From Tidjanibacter sp. (GTDB lineage: Bacteria; Bacteroidota; Bacteroidia; Bacteroidales; Rikenellaceae): DNA of 24,744 nt. The stretch lies in NCBI GenBank assembly GCA_017379955.1, contig JAFNVE010000096.1, forward strand, positions 1 through 24,744, given 5' to 3'. Positions 1-7,367 of this stretch are shown here, one piece after another (position 1 is the first letter of the stretch; each line of letters starts with the position of its first letter). A program made the position numbers and the translations under genes. The notes under the pieces were generated by a model, which saw nothing but the letters and a program-made list of their open reading frames with translations, was not told the origin of the DNA and did not search any database.

Positions 1-118
1 GATTAAGGAGATTAAGGAGTTTAAGGATTATCCCTAAATTCCCTAAATTCCCTAATCTCCCTACACTCCTTAACCTCTCTAATTTCTTATTACTCCTATA
101 ATTCCTATAATTAATCCT
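1..118. repeat. Degenerate 9-bp-period array, inverted halves, left end cut by window
   Basis: About three G-rich units (attaaggag, attaaggag, tttaaggat) run into a run of C-rich units of the opposite strand sense (ccctaaatt twice, ccctaatct, ccctacact, ccttaacct, then weaker cctataatt units). The switch point at 26-41 reads GATTATCCCTAAATTC and is identical to the switch point of the array at 23065-23164. The two halves are partly self-complementary. No coding sense: predicted reading frames here are low-complexity three-residue repeats. The array continues left of the window, so its full length is unknown. Confidence 0.75.
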
Positions 119-190
119 GCTTCGCAGTCTTTTCGTTGCTCCCGCTCGGCATAGTCTGCAAGCAGCCTCTGCTCTCGCTTAATCGCAACG
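117..190. repeat. GC-rich element bounded by CGTTGC/GCAACG, apparently inserted in the 9-mer array
   Basis: A block of roughly 70 bp differs in composition from the AT-rich array on both sides. It begins with a small CTGC-TTC-GCAG hairpin (117-127) and contains an exact inverted pair, CGTTGC at 134-139 and GCAACG at 185-190. The inside is rich in CTCGCT/CTCGG motifs. The 9-bp periodicity stops before it and resumes at 191, as expected if a dispersed repeat had landed in the array. It resembles, from memory only, dispersed intergenic repeats of Bacteroidales genomes. Only one copy is in this window. Confidence 0.5.
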
Positions 191-243
191 TTCCCATAAT
201 TCCCATAGTTCCTATTACTCCTATCCGCCCTATTAGCCCTACC
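191..243. repeat. Continuation of the 9-bp-period C-rich array
   Basis: Units ttcccataa, ttcccatag, ttcctatta, ctcctatcc, gccctatta and gccctacc follow each other at a strict 9-bp spacing. They share the pyrimidine-rich consensus of 32-118 and end directly before the terminator hairpin of murF. The rest of this gene-free stretch (284-318) holds only TTTTGAATT-type sequence. Confidence 0.65.
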
Positions 244-248
244 AAAAC

Positions 249-283
249 AAAAGTGAGAGCAATTCGATATTGCTCTCACTTTT
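249..283 (-). terminator. Terminator of murF, TCGAT-loop hairpin
   Basis: A perfect 15-bp stem (249-263 with 269-283) closes a TCGAT loop. On the minus strand it ends in a T tract (complement of the AAAA at 249-252 and flanking A residues). It lies 35 bp past the murF stop codon. The same loop on a stem differing by compensated changes occurs at 23168-23202 after cysS. Confidence 0.8.
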
Positions 284-318
284 TATCAATTTTGAATTAC
301 TTCTCAACCCTCTTACGG

Positions 319-1578
319 CTACAACATCCCCAATATCTTTTGCAGTCCTACACCATTTGATCCCTTCACCAAAACGAGTGCTCCGGCAATAGGCTTGCGG
401 GCAATATACTTTTCAAGTTCCTCCCTGTCGGCAAAGGTGTGGACAGTGCGCGGAGTACCACGCTCGGCAGGCACCACCTTCGAGAACTCACCGCCCACGA
501 GCAACAACTCGCCCGCACCGACGGCGTGACGCGCATCGGCAAACGCCTTGGCGTGCTCCTCTCGGCTCCACGCACCAAGTTCAAGCATATCACCAAGTAT
601 GGCCACCTTATGCGTAGTTCCCTCAGGCAGGGGCATCTTTGCAAAGTTGCTCAGCGCAGCCTCCATACTTGATGGGTTGGCATTGTAGCAATCGGCAATC
701 ACCACATTACTCTCCGAGCGAATAACCTGCGAGCGATTTATGGTAGGCTCATATTGGGCTATCGCCTCACGCATCTGCTCCTGCTCCACCCCGAAGTGTG
801 CACCCACAGCCACAGCAGCGGCGATGTTGAAGAGGTTGTACTCACCAACCAGATTACTCTTCCACCCCTCAACGGTCACGGGCGAATAGGGTGTCACCTC
901 CATCGGAGTACGCTCCTGTGCCATAGCCGTCAGCACCTCGTCGGCACTATTGACAAAGGCGCGACCACCCTTAGCGGTAAGCCAATCGTAAAGCTCGCCC
1001 TTGCCTCGGCGAATACCCTCCACACCTCCAAAGCCGTCAAGATGAGCACGGCCGATATTTGTTATAATACCATAATCCGGCTCGGCAATTGCACACAGCG
1101 CAGCAATCTCGCCACAAGCACTCGCCCCCATCTCGACCACCGCCACCTCATCAGCCGAAGTGAGCGAGAGGAGTGTCAGGGGTACGCCGATATGGTTATT
1201 GAGGTTGCCTCGGGTCGATGCCACGCGATATTTCTTGGCAAGTACAGCAGTAAGCAACTCTTTGGTTGTCGTCTTGCCATTGGTGCCCGTCACCGCCACC
1301 ACAGGAATCCCGAGCGCACGGCGATGCATACGCGCAAGTTCCTGGAGGGTGGTGAGCACATCATCCACAACGAAATAGTTTGCCCCATCGGGACACATCG
1401 AAACATCATCAACAACAGCCATCACCGCACCATCTGCAATTGCCTGAGCAGCAAAACGGTTGCCATCGAATTTATCGCCACGCAGAGCAAAGAATATTGA
1501 CCCCTCGGTAACTTTACGACTATCGGTCGTCACCTGAGGATATTGTTTAAAAATCTCGTATAATCTGGTTAGTTTCAT
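319..1578 (-). CDS. murF: UDP-N-acetylmuramoyl-tripeptide--D-alanyl-D-alanine ligase MurF
   Basis: MurF is the cytoplasmic ATP-dependent ligase that adds D-Ala-D-Ala to the UDP-MurNAc-tripeptide, the last soluble step of peptidoglycan precursor synthesis. The 419-residue product is of normal length. It has the N-terminal TDSRKV segment (18-23) of the Mur ligase uridine-binding domain, the ATP-binding P-loop GTNGKTTTKE at 98-107, the central-domain segment with VVEMGAS and the NIGRAHLDGFGG block, and the C-terminal KGSNGVGL end. The TDSRKV motif only 18 residues from the first ATG supports this start. It lies 20 bp downstream of manC on the same strand, so the two probably share a transcript that ends at the 249-283 hairpin. 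Confidence in family is high; no odd features. Confidence 0.95.
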   Translation of the reverse strand: MKLTRLYEIFKQYPQVTTDSRKVTEGSIFFALRGDKFDGNRFAAQAIADGAVMAVVDDVSMCPDGANYFVVDDVLTTLQELARMHRRALGIPVVAVTGTNGKTTTKELLTAVLAKKYRVASTRGNLNNHIGVPLTLLSLTSADEVAVVEMGASACGEIAALCAIAEPDYGIITNIGRAHLDGFGGVEGIRRGKGELYDWLTAKGGRAFVNSADEVLTAMAQERTPMEVTPYSPVTVEGWKSNLVGEYNLFNIAAAVAVGAHFGVEQEQMREAIAQYEPTINRSQVIRSESNVVIADCYNANPSSMEAALSNFAKMPLPEGTTHKVAILGDMLELGAWSREEHAKAFADARHAVGAGELLLVGGEFSKVVPAERGTPRTVHTFADREELEKYIARKPIAGALVLVKGSNGVGLQKILGML

Positions 1579-1598
1579 CTCGCTTTCAATAGTGAAGA

Positions 1599-2681
1599 TT
1601 AGATAAATGTGTCGCCCGTACGATAGCGCACCGTGGCAATGAACTTCTTGATATCCTGCTCGTTACTCTTAGGACAAATCATCAGCACATCCTCGGTATC
1701 AACCACAATGTAGTCCTCCAATCCCTCAATCACGGCAATCTTATTCTCAGGCAAGCGCACCAGACAGTCGTGGGTATCGAAGGTTATGCAACTCTCGGGC
1801 GAGGTGTTGCCATCGTCATCCTTCTCGGAGTATTGGTAGAGCGAGCCCCAGGTGCCAATATCGCTCCACCCGAAGTCGGTGCAGCGCACAAAGACATTGT
1901 CGCTCTTCTCCATCACGCCATAATCAATCGAGGTACCACGAAGTTCGGGGTAGATACGGGCAATATGGGCACGCTCCTCGGGAGTAGCGTAACTACCTTT
2001 TGCCGAGGCGAAGAGTTCGTAGGTATCGGGCAGGTGAGTACGCAACTCGCCAAGAATTGCATCGGCACGCCATACGAAGATTCCCGAGTTCCAGAAGAAC
2101 TCACCACTCTGCACAAAGGCACGCGCAAGTTCAAGGTTAGGCTTCTCGGTAAAGGTCTTAACTCGCTGGAAACCATCCTGCTGAGTAGGCGTACCAACCT
2201 GGATATAACCATAGCCCGTATCGGGGCGAGTAGGGTTAATACCTACGGTAAGCAGTGCGCCCGAGTTGGCAGCAAACTCCATACACCCCGCCATCTCATT
2301 GCGAAACTTGTCGACATCAAGGACAAGGTGGTCCGAGGGGGTCACAATCATCGTAGCCTCGGGGTCGAGTGCCGCAATACGGAAGGCGGCATACGCGATA
2401 CAAGGCGCAGTGTTGCGACCGATAGGCTCAGTAAGCACCTGCTCCGGTCGGAGTTCGGGAAGTTCGCGCAACACCTGCTCGGAATAGACATCATTGGTCA
2501 CCACCAGGAAGTTCTCGTCGGGAACAATAGTGCGGAATCGCTCGAAGGTGTGGCGCAGGAAGGAACGACCCGTGCCGAGGATATCCAAAAATTGTTTGGG
2601 ACGCTGACGACGGCTGAGTGGCCAGAATCGTGAGCCAACTCCGCCCGCCATAATCACACAATATCGTTTGTTATCGTTCAT
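1599..2681 (-). CDS. manC: Mannose-1-phosphate guanylyltransferase (GDP-mannose pyrophosphorylase)
   Basis: This enzyme makes GDP-mannose from mannose 1-phosphate and GTP, feeding capsule, lipopolysaccharide or protein O-glycan synthesis. The 360-residue protein begins with the nucleotidyltransferase signature (GGVGSRFWPLSRRQRPKQF at 13-31). It also has TPSDHLV (nucleotide/metal site), FTEKPN, FFWNSGIFVW, SIDYGVMEK and FGWSDIGTWGSLY, all typical of the family. The length covers only the guanylyltransferase domain, without the fused phosphomannose isomerase domain of longer bifunctional homologues. The start ATG is placed 12 residues before the signature. It is the first gene of a probable two-gene unit with murF, divergent from pssA. 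The function call is secure; the symbol is by homology. Confidence 0.92.
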   Translation of the reverse strand: MNDNKRYCVIMAGGVGSRFWPLSRRQRPKQFLDILGTGRSFLRHTFERFRTIVPDENFLVVTNDVYSEQVLRELPELRPEQVLTEPIGRNTAPCIAYAAFRIAALDPEATMIVTPSDHLVLDVDKFRNEMAGCMEFAANSGALLTVGINPTRPDTGYGYIQVGTPTQQDGFQRVKTFTEKPNLELARAFVQSGEFFWNSGIFVWRADAILGELRTHLPDTYELFASAKGSYATPEERAHIARIYPELRGTSIDYGVMEKSDNVFVRCTDFGWSDIGTWGSLYQYSEKDDDGNTSPESCITFDTHDCLVRLPENKIAVIEGLEDYIVVDTEDVLMICPKSNEQDIKKFIATVRYRTGDTFI

Positions 2682-2757
2682 TATAAGTTTTAGTTATGTT
2701 TTCTGTTCAATTAGGCTGAAAAGTCGTCTTGCAGGGTCGACTGCAAATGGCAACAAA

Positions 2758-2765
2758 CAAATATA
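2758..2765 (-). promoter_or_regulatory. Candidate -7 box for manC-murF
   Basis: The minus strand reads TATATTTG, matching the Bacteroidota -7 consensus TAnnTTTG, about 80 bp before the manC start. No good -33 TTTG lies at the usual distance, so the call is tentative. Confidence 0.35.
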
Positions 2766-2787
2766 CAATTTATTTACGAATATTTCT

Positions 2788-2795
2788 TACCTTTG
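2788..2795 (+). promoter_or_regulatory. Candidate -7 box for pssA
   Basis: TACCTTTG matches TAnnTTTG 33 bp before the pssA ATG. The -33 region is AT-rich without a clear TTTG. Together with the minus-strand box at 2758-2765 it makes a compact divergent promoter region. Confidence 0.5.
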
Positions 2796-2828
2796 TGCCA
2801 TCTTTTTAAATAAAGGTATAATGTTGCT

Positions 2829-3539
2829 ATGAAAATTAAACTTTTTACCATACCCAACCTGATTACCCTCGGCAATCTCTTTTGTGGTTCGGTAGGCTCG
2901 GTGCTGACTGTTGCACACATTTGCGGTGAGAACTATTCACTCGCCCTCCCCTTCTACCTGATGCTTGGCTCGGCACTCCTTGACTTCTGCGACGGCTTTG
3001 CTGCACGACTGCTGCACCAATATAGCGAGGTGGGCAAAGAACTTGATTCTCTGGCAGATGTGGTTAGTTTCGGTCTGTTGCCCTCGTTGCTCTTTATGGC
3101 ACTCTTTCTGGAGATGGGCGGTGCTCCTGCGTGGTCGCTTGTGGCTCTGATTGTGGTGCTATTCTCGGCTCTGCGCCTTGCGAAGTTCAATATCGATACC
3201 ACCCAGACCGACTCCTTTGTCGGCCTCCCCACCCCCGCCTGCGCACTCTTTGTAGGCTCGCTCGCTTGGCACGTTGCTGAGAAGGGTGCGGCAATCAACC
3301 CCTGGGTTATTTTGGCTCTGGCGGTGGTATTTGCAATCCTTCTGCTCGTTCCGCTGAGGATGTTCTCGCTCAAATTCCACGGCTTTGCCCCCAAGGGTAT
3401 CAACCTGCTCCGCTACTCCTTCCTGGCACTCTCGGCTCTGCTGATTGTGCTCTGCGGACTCTCGGCTGTGGCGTGGATAATAATTCTCTACATTGCTACG
3501 TCTATTGTAATGAGCCTGACCTGCAAAGGCAAAAATTAG
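2829..3539 (+). CDS. pssA: CDP-diacylglycerol--serine O-phosphatidyltransferase
   Basis: An integral inner-membrane enzyme that joins serine to CDP-diacylglycerol, giving phosphatidylserine, the precursor of phosphatidylethanolamine. The 236-residue product has several hydrophobic spans. It contains the CDP-alcohol phosphotransferase signature DGxxAR-x8-GxxxDxxxD, seen from DGFAAR through GKELDSLAD at about residues 55-77, with all acidic metal ligands present. The N-terminal KIKLFTIPNLITLGNLFCG is typical of this family in Bacteroidota. The start ATG directly precedes this conserved end and lies 33 bp after a -7 box. A second promoter box follows for the porin, so it may be transcribed alone or with read-through. 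Confidence 0.92.
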   Translation: MKIKLFTIPNLITLGNLFCGSVGSVLTVAHICGENYSLALPFYLMLGSALLDFCDGFAARLLHQYSEVGKELDSLADVVSFGLLPSLLFMALFLEMGGAPAWSLVALIVVLFSALRLAKFNIDTTQTDSFVGLPTPACALFVGSLAWHVAEKGAAINPWVILALAVVFAILLLVPLRMFSLKFHGFAPKGINLLRYSFLALSALLIVLCGLSAVAWIIILYIATSIVMSLTCKGKN

Positions 3540-3557
3540 ATTTTCCGAAATTTTTAC

Positions 3558-3565
3558 TATCTTTG
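3558..3565 (+). promoter_or_regulatory. Candidate -7 box for the porin-mltF unit
   Basis: TATCTTTG matches TAnnTTTG and lies 25 bp before the GTG start of the porin gene. This implies a very short 5' leader. No perfect -33 TTTG is visible. Confidence 0.55.
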
Positions 3566-3590
3566 CAGGCTGTAACTCGTTAATTATAAC

Positions 3591-5732
3591 GTGAAACAAC
3601 TTCTGAAACATATCTGCTTGGGGCTCTTTGTGACCCTTTTGGTGAGTAACCCGTCGAGGGTATTTGCTCAGAATCTGCGTACCTCCGACTATGGTCGAGG
3701 CAACATCGAGGCTATGAGCAACGCACTCGAACAGGTGGGTACTAACCCCTACTCAGCAGCCACCGAGTATGACGAGAACGGCAACCCTATCACACCTACC
3801 GAAGAGGCTGACTCGGCAAAGGTGAAAATCAAGAAGCCACTTGAATCCTACTTCTTCTCCGACTCGCTGCGTGGCGAGCGTTTCATCCATTGGAACATAT
3901 CGACTAAGACCAACAATATCAATCTTTTACCCCTTGATACTCTGCTGGATGACTTTCAGTCGGACTACCTCTTTTTGAAGAAGGATGTAGGAGATGCATA
4001 TCTCGGTCCGCTTGGTGGTGCGAGTGTTCCGCTCAACTTCTTCCGCCGTCCCGACAGCAGAAATTTCAACTTTGTCGATGGCTATTACGCCTATCTCTTC
4101 ACCCCCGAAAACGCTCCTTTCTACAACACCAAGGAGCCTATCACCCGCCTCGGCTACATCAGTGGCGGTCAGAAGAAGATGATGGAGGAGAATCTCAATG
4201 TTGTGCACGCACAGCAGATTTCGCCCTCGCTCGGCTTTAATGTAACATACAACAACCAGAACACCCGCGGTATCTATAATTGGCAACGCTCGAAGGTTAA
4301 AGACCTCTCGATGGGTGTATCATATACGGGCAAACGCTACACGCTACACGCAGGCTATATATTTAATAGTATCTCGCGAAGAGAAAATGGTGGTCTGGTC
4401 AATGATTGGGATATCACGGACACCGTTCACGAGTCGTCACTCAATATCCCTATGCGCCTGACCGATGCAGAGAACGAGGCGCGCAACAACACCTTCTATC
4501 TTGTTCACTCTCTGGGCGTTCCCCTGGTGCGAATTCTCCCCGAGGACTTCTCGATAGCAGGCAAACCCTCCTTCTATATTGGCCACGCACTGACCTGGGA
4601 GAAGTGGGGCAAGAAGTATACCGACACCCGTCAGGGCACAATCTACGATGTCTACGACAAACAGGGCGAGAAACTTAGCACCGAGGAATTTTATACAAAT
4701 TGGTATATCAATCCAAACTATACCAACGACACCATTGCCGAATCGCTCCTCTCCAACCGCATCTTCTTACAGTTGCAGCCGTGGAGTCGCGAGAGTCTTG
4801 TGGCGGTGGTTGATGCTGGCATAGGACTTGATGTGCATAGCTACTATCACTTCCGTATGGATGACTACCTCACAGGCTTCCGCAAGCACAACGAGGAGGA
4901 GTTCTATGTGTACGGTGCTGCACAGGGCAAATTTAAAAAGTATTTTGACTGGAACGCAGATTTGCGTTTCGTACCGCTGGGCTATCGCTCAGGAGATATT
5001 GAGGCGGGTGGCGATGTGTCGCTGAGCCTCTACATAAAAGATCGACCTATCACGCTCTCGGGCGCGTTTGACTTCTACAATCGCACCCCCTCCTATTGGA
5101 GTCAGAGCTACTTCTCGAACCACTTTGCGTGGTCAAACTCCTTCGCCAAGGAGAATGAGTCCCGATTGGAGATTACTCTCCGCGCTCCGCATTGGAAGGC
5201 GGAGGCCGGTTTGTATCAGAGCATTCTGGGCAATCGTGTCTACTACGATGCTGCCGCTCTGCCGCAACAGGCCTCAGATGTTGTGAGCGTATCGGGTGCC
5301 TACCTCCGAAAGGATTTTGCCTTGGGCAAATTCCATTTCAACCACAGGGTAATGTTGCAATGGAGCACCGATCAGAAGGTTGTCCCGGTGCCATTGGCGT
5401 CGGCCTACCTCTCCTACTATTGGGAAGGCGAGGCTGTACCCGATGTTTTAACACTCAAAATTGGCTTGGATGGCTGGTGGAATACGAAGTATTACGCCCC
5501 CGGCTACAACCCTGCCACTATGCAGTTCCACAATCAGCGCGAGCAGGAGATTGGCGAGTATCCGATGATAAACGCCTTTGTTGCAGCGCAGTGGAAACGA
5601 GCACGACTGATATTGCAGTATCAGCACGCAAATCAAGATTTGTTTGACACGCGTGCGTTCTTCAACATACCGCATTATCCGCTGAATATGAGAGTGTTAA
5701 AATTCGGCATATCGTGGAACTTCTACGATTAG
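3591..5732 (+). CDS. Putative outer-membrane beta-barrel porin (Bacteroidota putative-porin type)
   Basis: A 713-residue exported protein. An N-terminal signal peptide (basic MKQLLKH, hydrophobic core, cleavage probably after VFA, followed by QNLRTSDYG) is followed by a Pro-, Asp- and Ser-containing linker. A long segment rich in alternating aromatic and polar residues then ends in LKFGISWNFYD, close to the aromatic end expected of a beta-barrel recognised by the Bam machinery. The overall look matches the Bacteroidota family annotated simply as putative porin; substrate unknown. The start is GTG: the next in-frame ATG (residue 42) would delete the signal peptide. It is followed after 45 bp by the MltF-like gene, so the two may be co-transcribed. 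The beta-barrel nature is well supported; the exact family is less sure. Confidence 0.78.
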   Translation: MKQLLKHICLGLFVTLLVSNPSRVFAQNLRTSDYGRGNIEAMSNALEQVGTNPYSAATEYDENGNPITPTEEADSAKVKIKKPLESYFFSDSLRGERFIHWNISTKTNNINLLPLDTLLDDFQSDYLFLKKDVGDAYLGPLGGASVPLNFFRRPDSRNFNFVDGYYAYLFTPENAPFYNTKEPITRLGYISGGQKKMMEENLNVVHAQQISPSLGFNVTYNNQNTRGIYNWQRSKVKDLSMGVSYTGKRYTLHAGYIFNSISRRENGGLVNDWDITDTVHESSLNIPMRLTDAENEARNNTFYLVHSLGVPLVRILPEDFSIAGKPSFYIGHALTWEKWGKKYTDTRQGTIYDVYDKQGEKLSTEEFYTNWYINPNYTNDTIAESLLSNRIFLQLQPWSRESLVAVVDAGIGLDVHSYYHFRMDDYLTGFRKHNEEEFYVYGAAQGKFKKYFDWNADLRFVPLGYRSGDIEAGGDVSLSLYIKDRPITLSGAFDFYNRTPSYWSQSYFSNHFAWSNSFAKENESRLEITLRAPHWKAEAGLYQSILGNRVYYDAAALPQQASDVVSVSGAYLRKDFALGKFHFNHRVMLQWSTDQKVVPVPLASAYLSYYWEGEAVPDVLTLKIGLDGWWNTKYYAPGYNPATMQFHNQREQEIGEYPMINAFVAAQWKRARLILQYQHANQDLFDTRAFFNIPHYPLNMRVLKFGISWNFYD

Positions 5733-5777
5733 AGTGTCGCTTCTGCGCAACGGCAGCTGCCCACAGATGTTTGACAG

Positions 5778-7223
5778 ATGCTTTTTAACAAATTTTTGAC
5801 TGGCGACAACAAGAGTCGCAACAGAAGAACAAACCAACTTAATTATTTATTCAGACAGGTTAGTAAGGTAGTGGTATTTGCAATGGCTACAATTGTTATT
5901 GCGAGTTGCCACACCCCCAAGAGTTCTCAGATTCAGACCCCTATCGAGGCAGACGGTGTTCTGTCGCTGGCAGTGGGGGCATATACACCCGGCAATATGG
6001 TCATTGCGGGTGAGCGTTACGGCTACCTCGGTGAGGTTGTCGAACACTTTATTGGTAGCAAATCGCTGGGCCTCTCGCTTAGCGAGCGTGTACCCTTACA
6101 GGCCATTATTAACGGTCTTACCGATGGACAAATTGAGGCTGCTGCACTGCCAACAGCCATTAGCCAAAGACTCCTTCCCAACTACCCATCCGAGCCATAT
6201 ATGACTACTCGTTATGTGGTTATGGGCCGCTCTGGGGAGAACGGCAACATCACATCAACCGAGCAACTCGCTGAGTTATTCGCAGATAATGACATCCTTG
6301 TCGATGCATCGCTCACCGACTCCGAGTTCTACAACAATCTCCTCGACCAGCACCCCGAGGCACGATTCTATATCTCATCAACGGCAGGCTACACAACCCC
6401 TTGCTCGCTCGACAAGAAGGAGTGGGATTTGGTGATTTGTCAGCAGACAGATGCGACAGTGGCAAGTGCCGTAAAACCCAACCTCGCCACTCTCTATACT
6501 TTTGAGGATGAGGTGAGTATGAGTCTGGTATTTATTAACAATGCAGGTGCTGAGCAGTTCCGAGTGTGGAAAAAGGAGTTCGAGCGTTCGGAGGAGTATG
6601 CATCATTGGCATACCTCTACAAAGAGCGCGGACTTATTGGCGAGATTGCTGCTCTCCGTCGCTCCGCTTCGCGTGTGGTTGGCGGTATCTCCATCTGGGA
6701 CGACCTGCTCAAAAAGGTCTCCGAGAGCGAGGGCGTAGATTGGCGTCTGTTGTCGGCCATTGCCTATGCCGAGTCGCGATTCCGTGCCGATGTGGTCTCC
6801 AAGCAGGGTGCTGTCGGTCTGATGCAGGTGATGCCTTCGGTGGCTCGTCAGTTTGATGTCACGAGTGAGGAGTTGGCTAATCCTGAAACCAATATCACCG
6901 TGAGTGCCAAGCTGTTAAAGAAGATTGACCACACAATCGGTTTCGGCAGCGAGGTGAGTGCCTACGACCGTATGGCAATTGTCCTGGCGGCCTACAATGG
7001 TGGTGTGGGTCGTATCGGTCAGGCACGCCGCTTGTTGCAGTCCGAAGGTGGCAACCCCGACAGCTGGGAGGAGTTGTCGCAGACATTGCGCCTGATGGCC
7101 GATGCCGATTATATTGCCTCCAAGGGTGGCTCGGTGCGTAAGTTTGGCGGTAGCGGACAGACTTTGGCATATGTTGCGCAGGTGATTGGTCGCTACAATG
7201 TCTATTGCAAGGCGGTAGAATAG
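5778..7223 (+). CDS. mltF: MltF-like membrane-bound lytic murein transglycosylase (lipoprotein)
   Basis: This family cleaves the glycan strands of peptidoglycan with formation of 1,6-anhydro ends, at the inner face of the outer membrane. The 481-residue protein has a lipobox (IASC, Cys44) after a hydrophobic span. A periplasmic solute-binding-protein-like domain follows (about 60-290), then an SLT lysozyme-like domain (about 310-470) with catalytic Glu332 in AYAESRF, GLMQVMP and LAAYNGGVGR. This domain order is that of MltF. The signal region is unusually long (43 residues before the Cys), because the only upstream ATG is 5778; a shorter non-ATG start is possible. Between it and the porin is the 10-bp palindrome GGCAGCTGCC (5752-5761). 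Pairing of a hydrolase with a porin suggests an envelope role, but that is inference. Confidence 0.88.
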   Translation: MLFNKFLTGDNKSRNRRTNQLNYLFRQVSKVVVFAMATIVIASCHTPKSSQIQTPIEADGVLSLAVGAYTPGNMVIAGERYGYLGEVVEHFIGSKSLGLSLSERVPLQAIINGLTDGQIEAAALPTAISQRLLPNYPSEPYMTTRYVVMGRSGENGNITSTEQLAELFADNDILVDASLTDSEFYNNLLDQHPEARFYISSTAGYTTPCSLDKKEWDLVICQQTDATVASAVKPNLATLYTFEDEVSMSLVFINNAGAEQFRVWKKEFERSEEYASLAYLYKERGLIGEIAALRRSASRVVGGISIWDDLLKKVSESEGVDWRLLSAIAYAESRFRADVVSKQGAVGLMQVMPSVARQFDVTSEELANPETNITVSAKLLKKIDHTIGFGSEVSAYDRMAIVLAAYNGGVGRIGQARRLLQSEGGNPDSWEELSQTLRLMADADYIASKGGSVRKFGGSGQTLAYVAQVIGRYNVYCKAVE

Positions 7224-7260
7224 TGAGGTTTTTTAGATAGTTTCTAATAAATTAGAGGTA

Positions 7261-7281
7261 TTCTGTAATAATATTACAGAA
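7261..7281. promoter_or_regulatory. Perfect 21-bp palindrome, probable operator
   Basis: TTCTGTAATA and TATTACAGAA flank one central A with no mismatch. The site ends 8 bp before the -7 box at 7290-7297, so it covers the place of the -33 element. A dimeric regulator bound here would be expected to affect RNA polymerase directly. It lacks the G+C content and T tract of a terminator. Confidence 0.55.
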
Positions 7282-7289
7282 ATTTACGT

Positions 7290-7297
7290 TAACTTTG
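7290..7297 (+). promoter_or_regulatory. Candidate -7 box for the orphan lipoprotein gene
   Basis: TAACTTTG fits TAnnTTTG, 70 bp before the GTG start. The leader after it can fold: CCTTGT (7304-7309) pairs with ACAAGG (7328-7333), and a perfect 14-bp palindrome TTGTTGCGCAACAA (7318-7331) competes for the same bases. Confidence 0.55.
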
Positions 7298-7367
7298 CAG
7301 TCACCTTGTGCAAAATATTGTTGCGCAACAAGGATAATTAGATATAGAAGGCAAAATAGAAAAAGTA

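Noticed and set aside
79..360. Two short overlapping frames in the left spacer
   Set aside because: Their products are three-residue repeats that simply reflect the 9-bp period of the DNA array, plus the inserted element and terminator.
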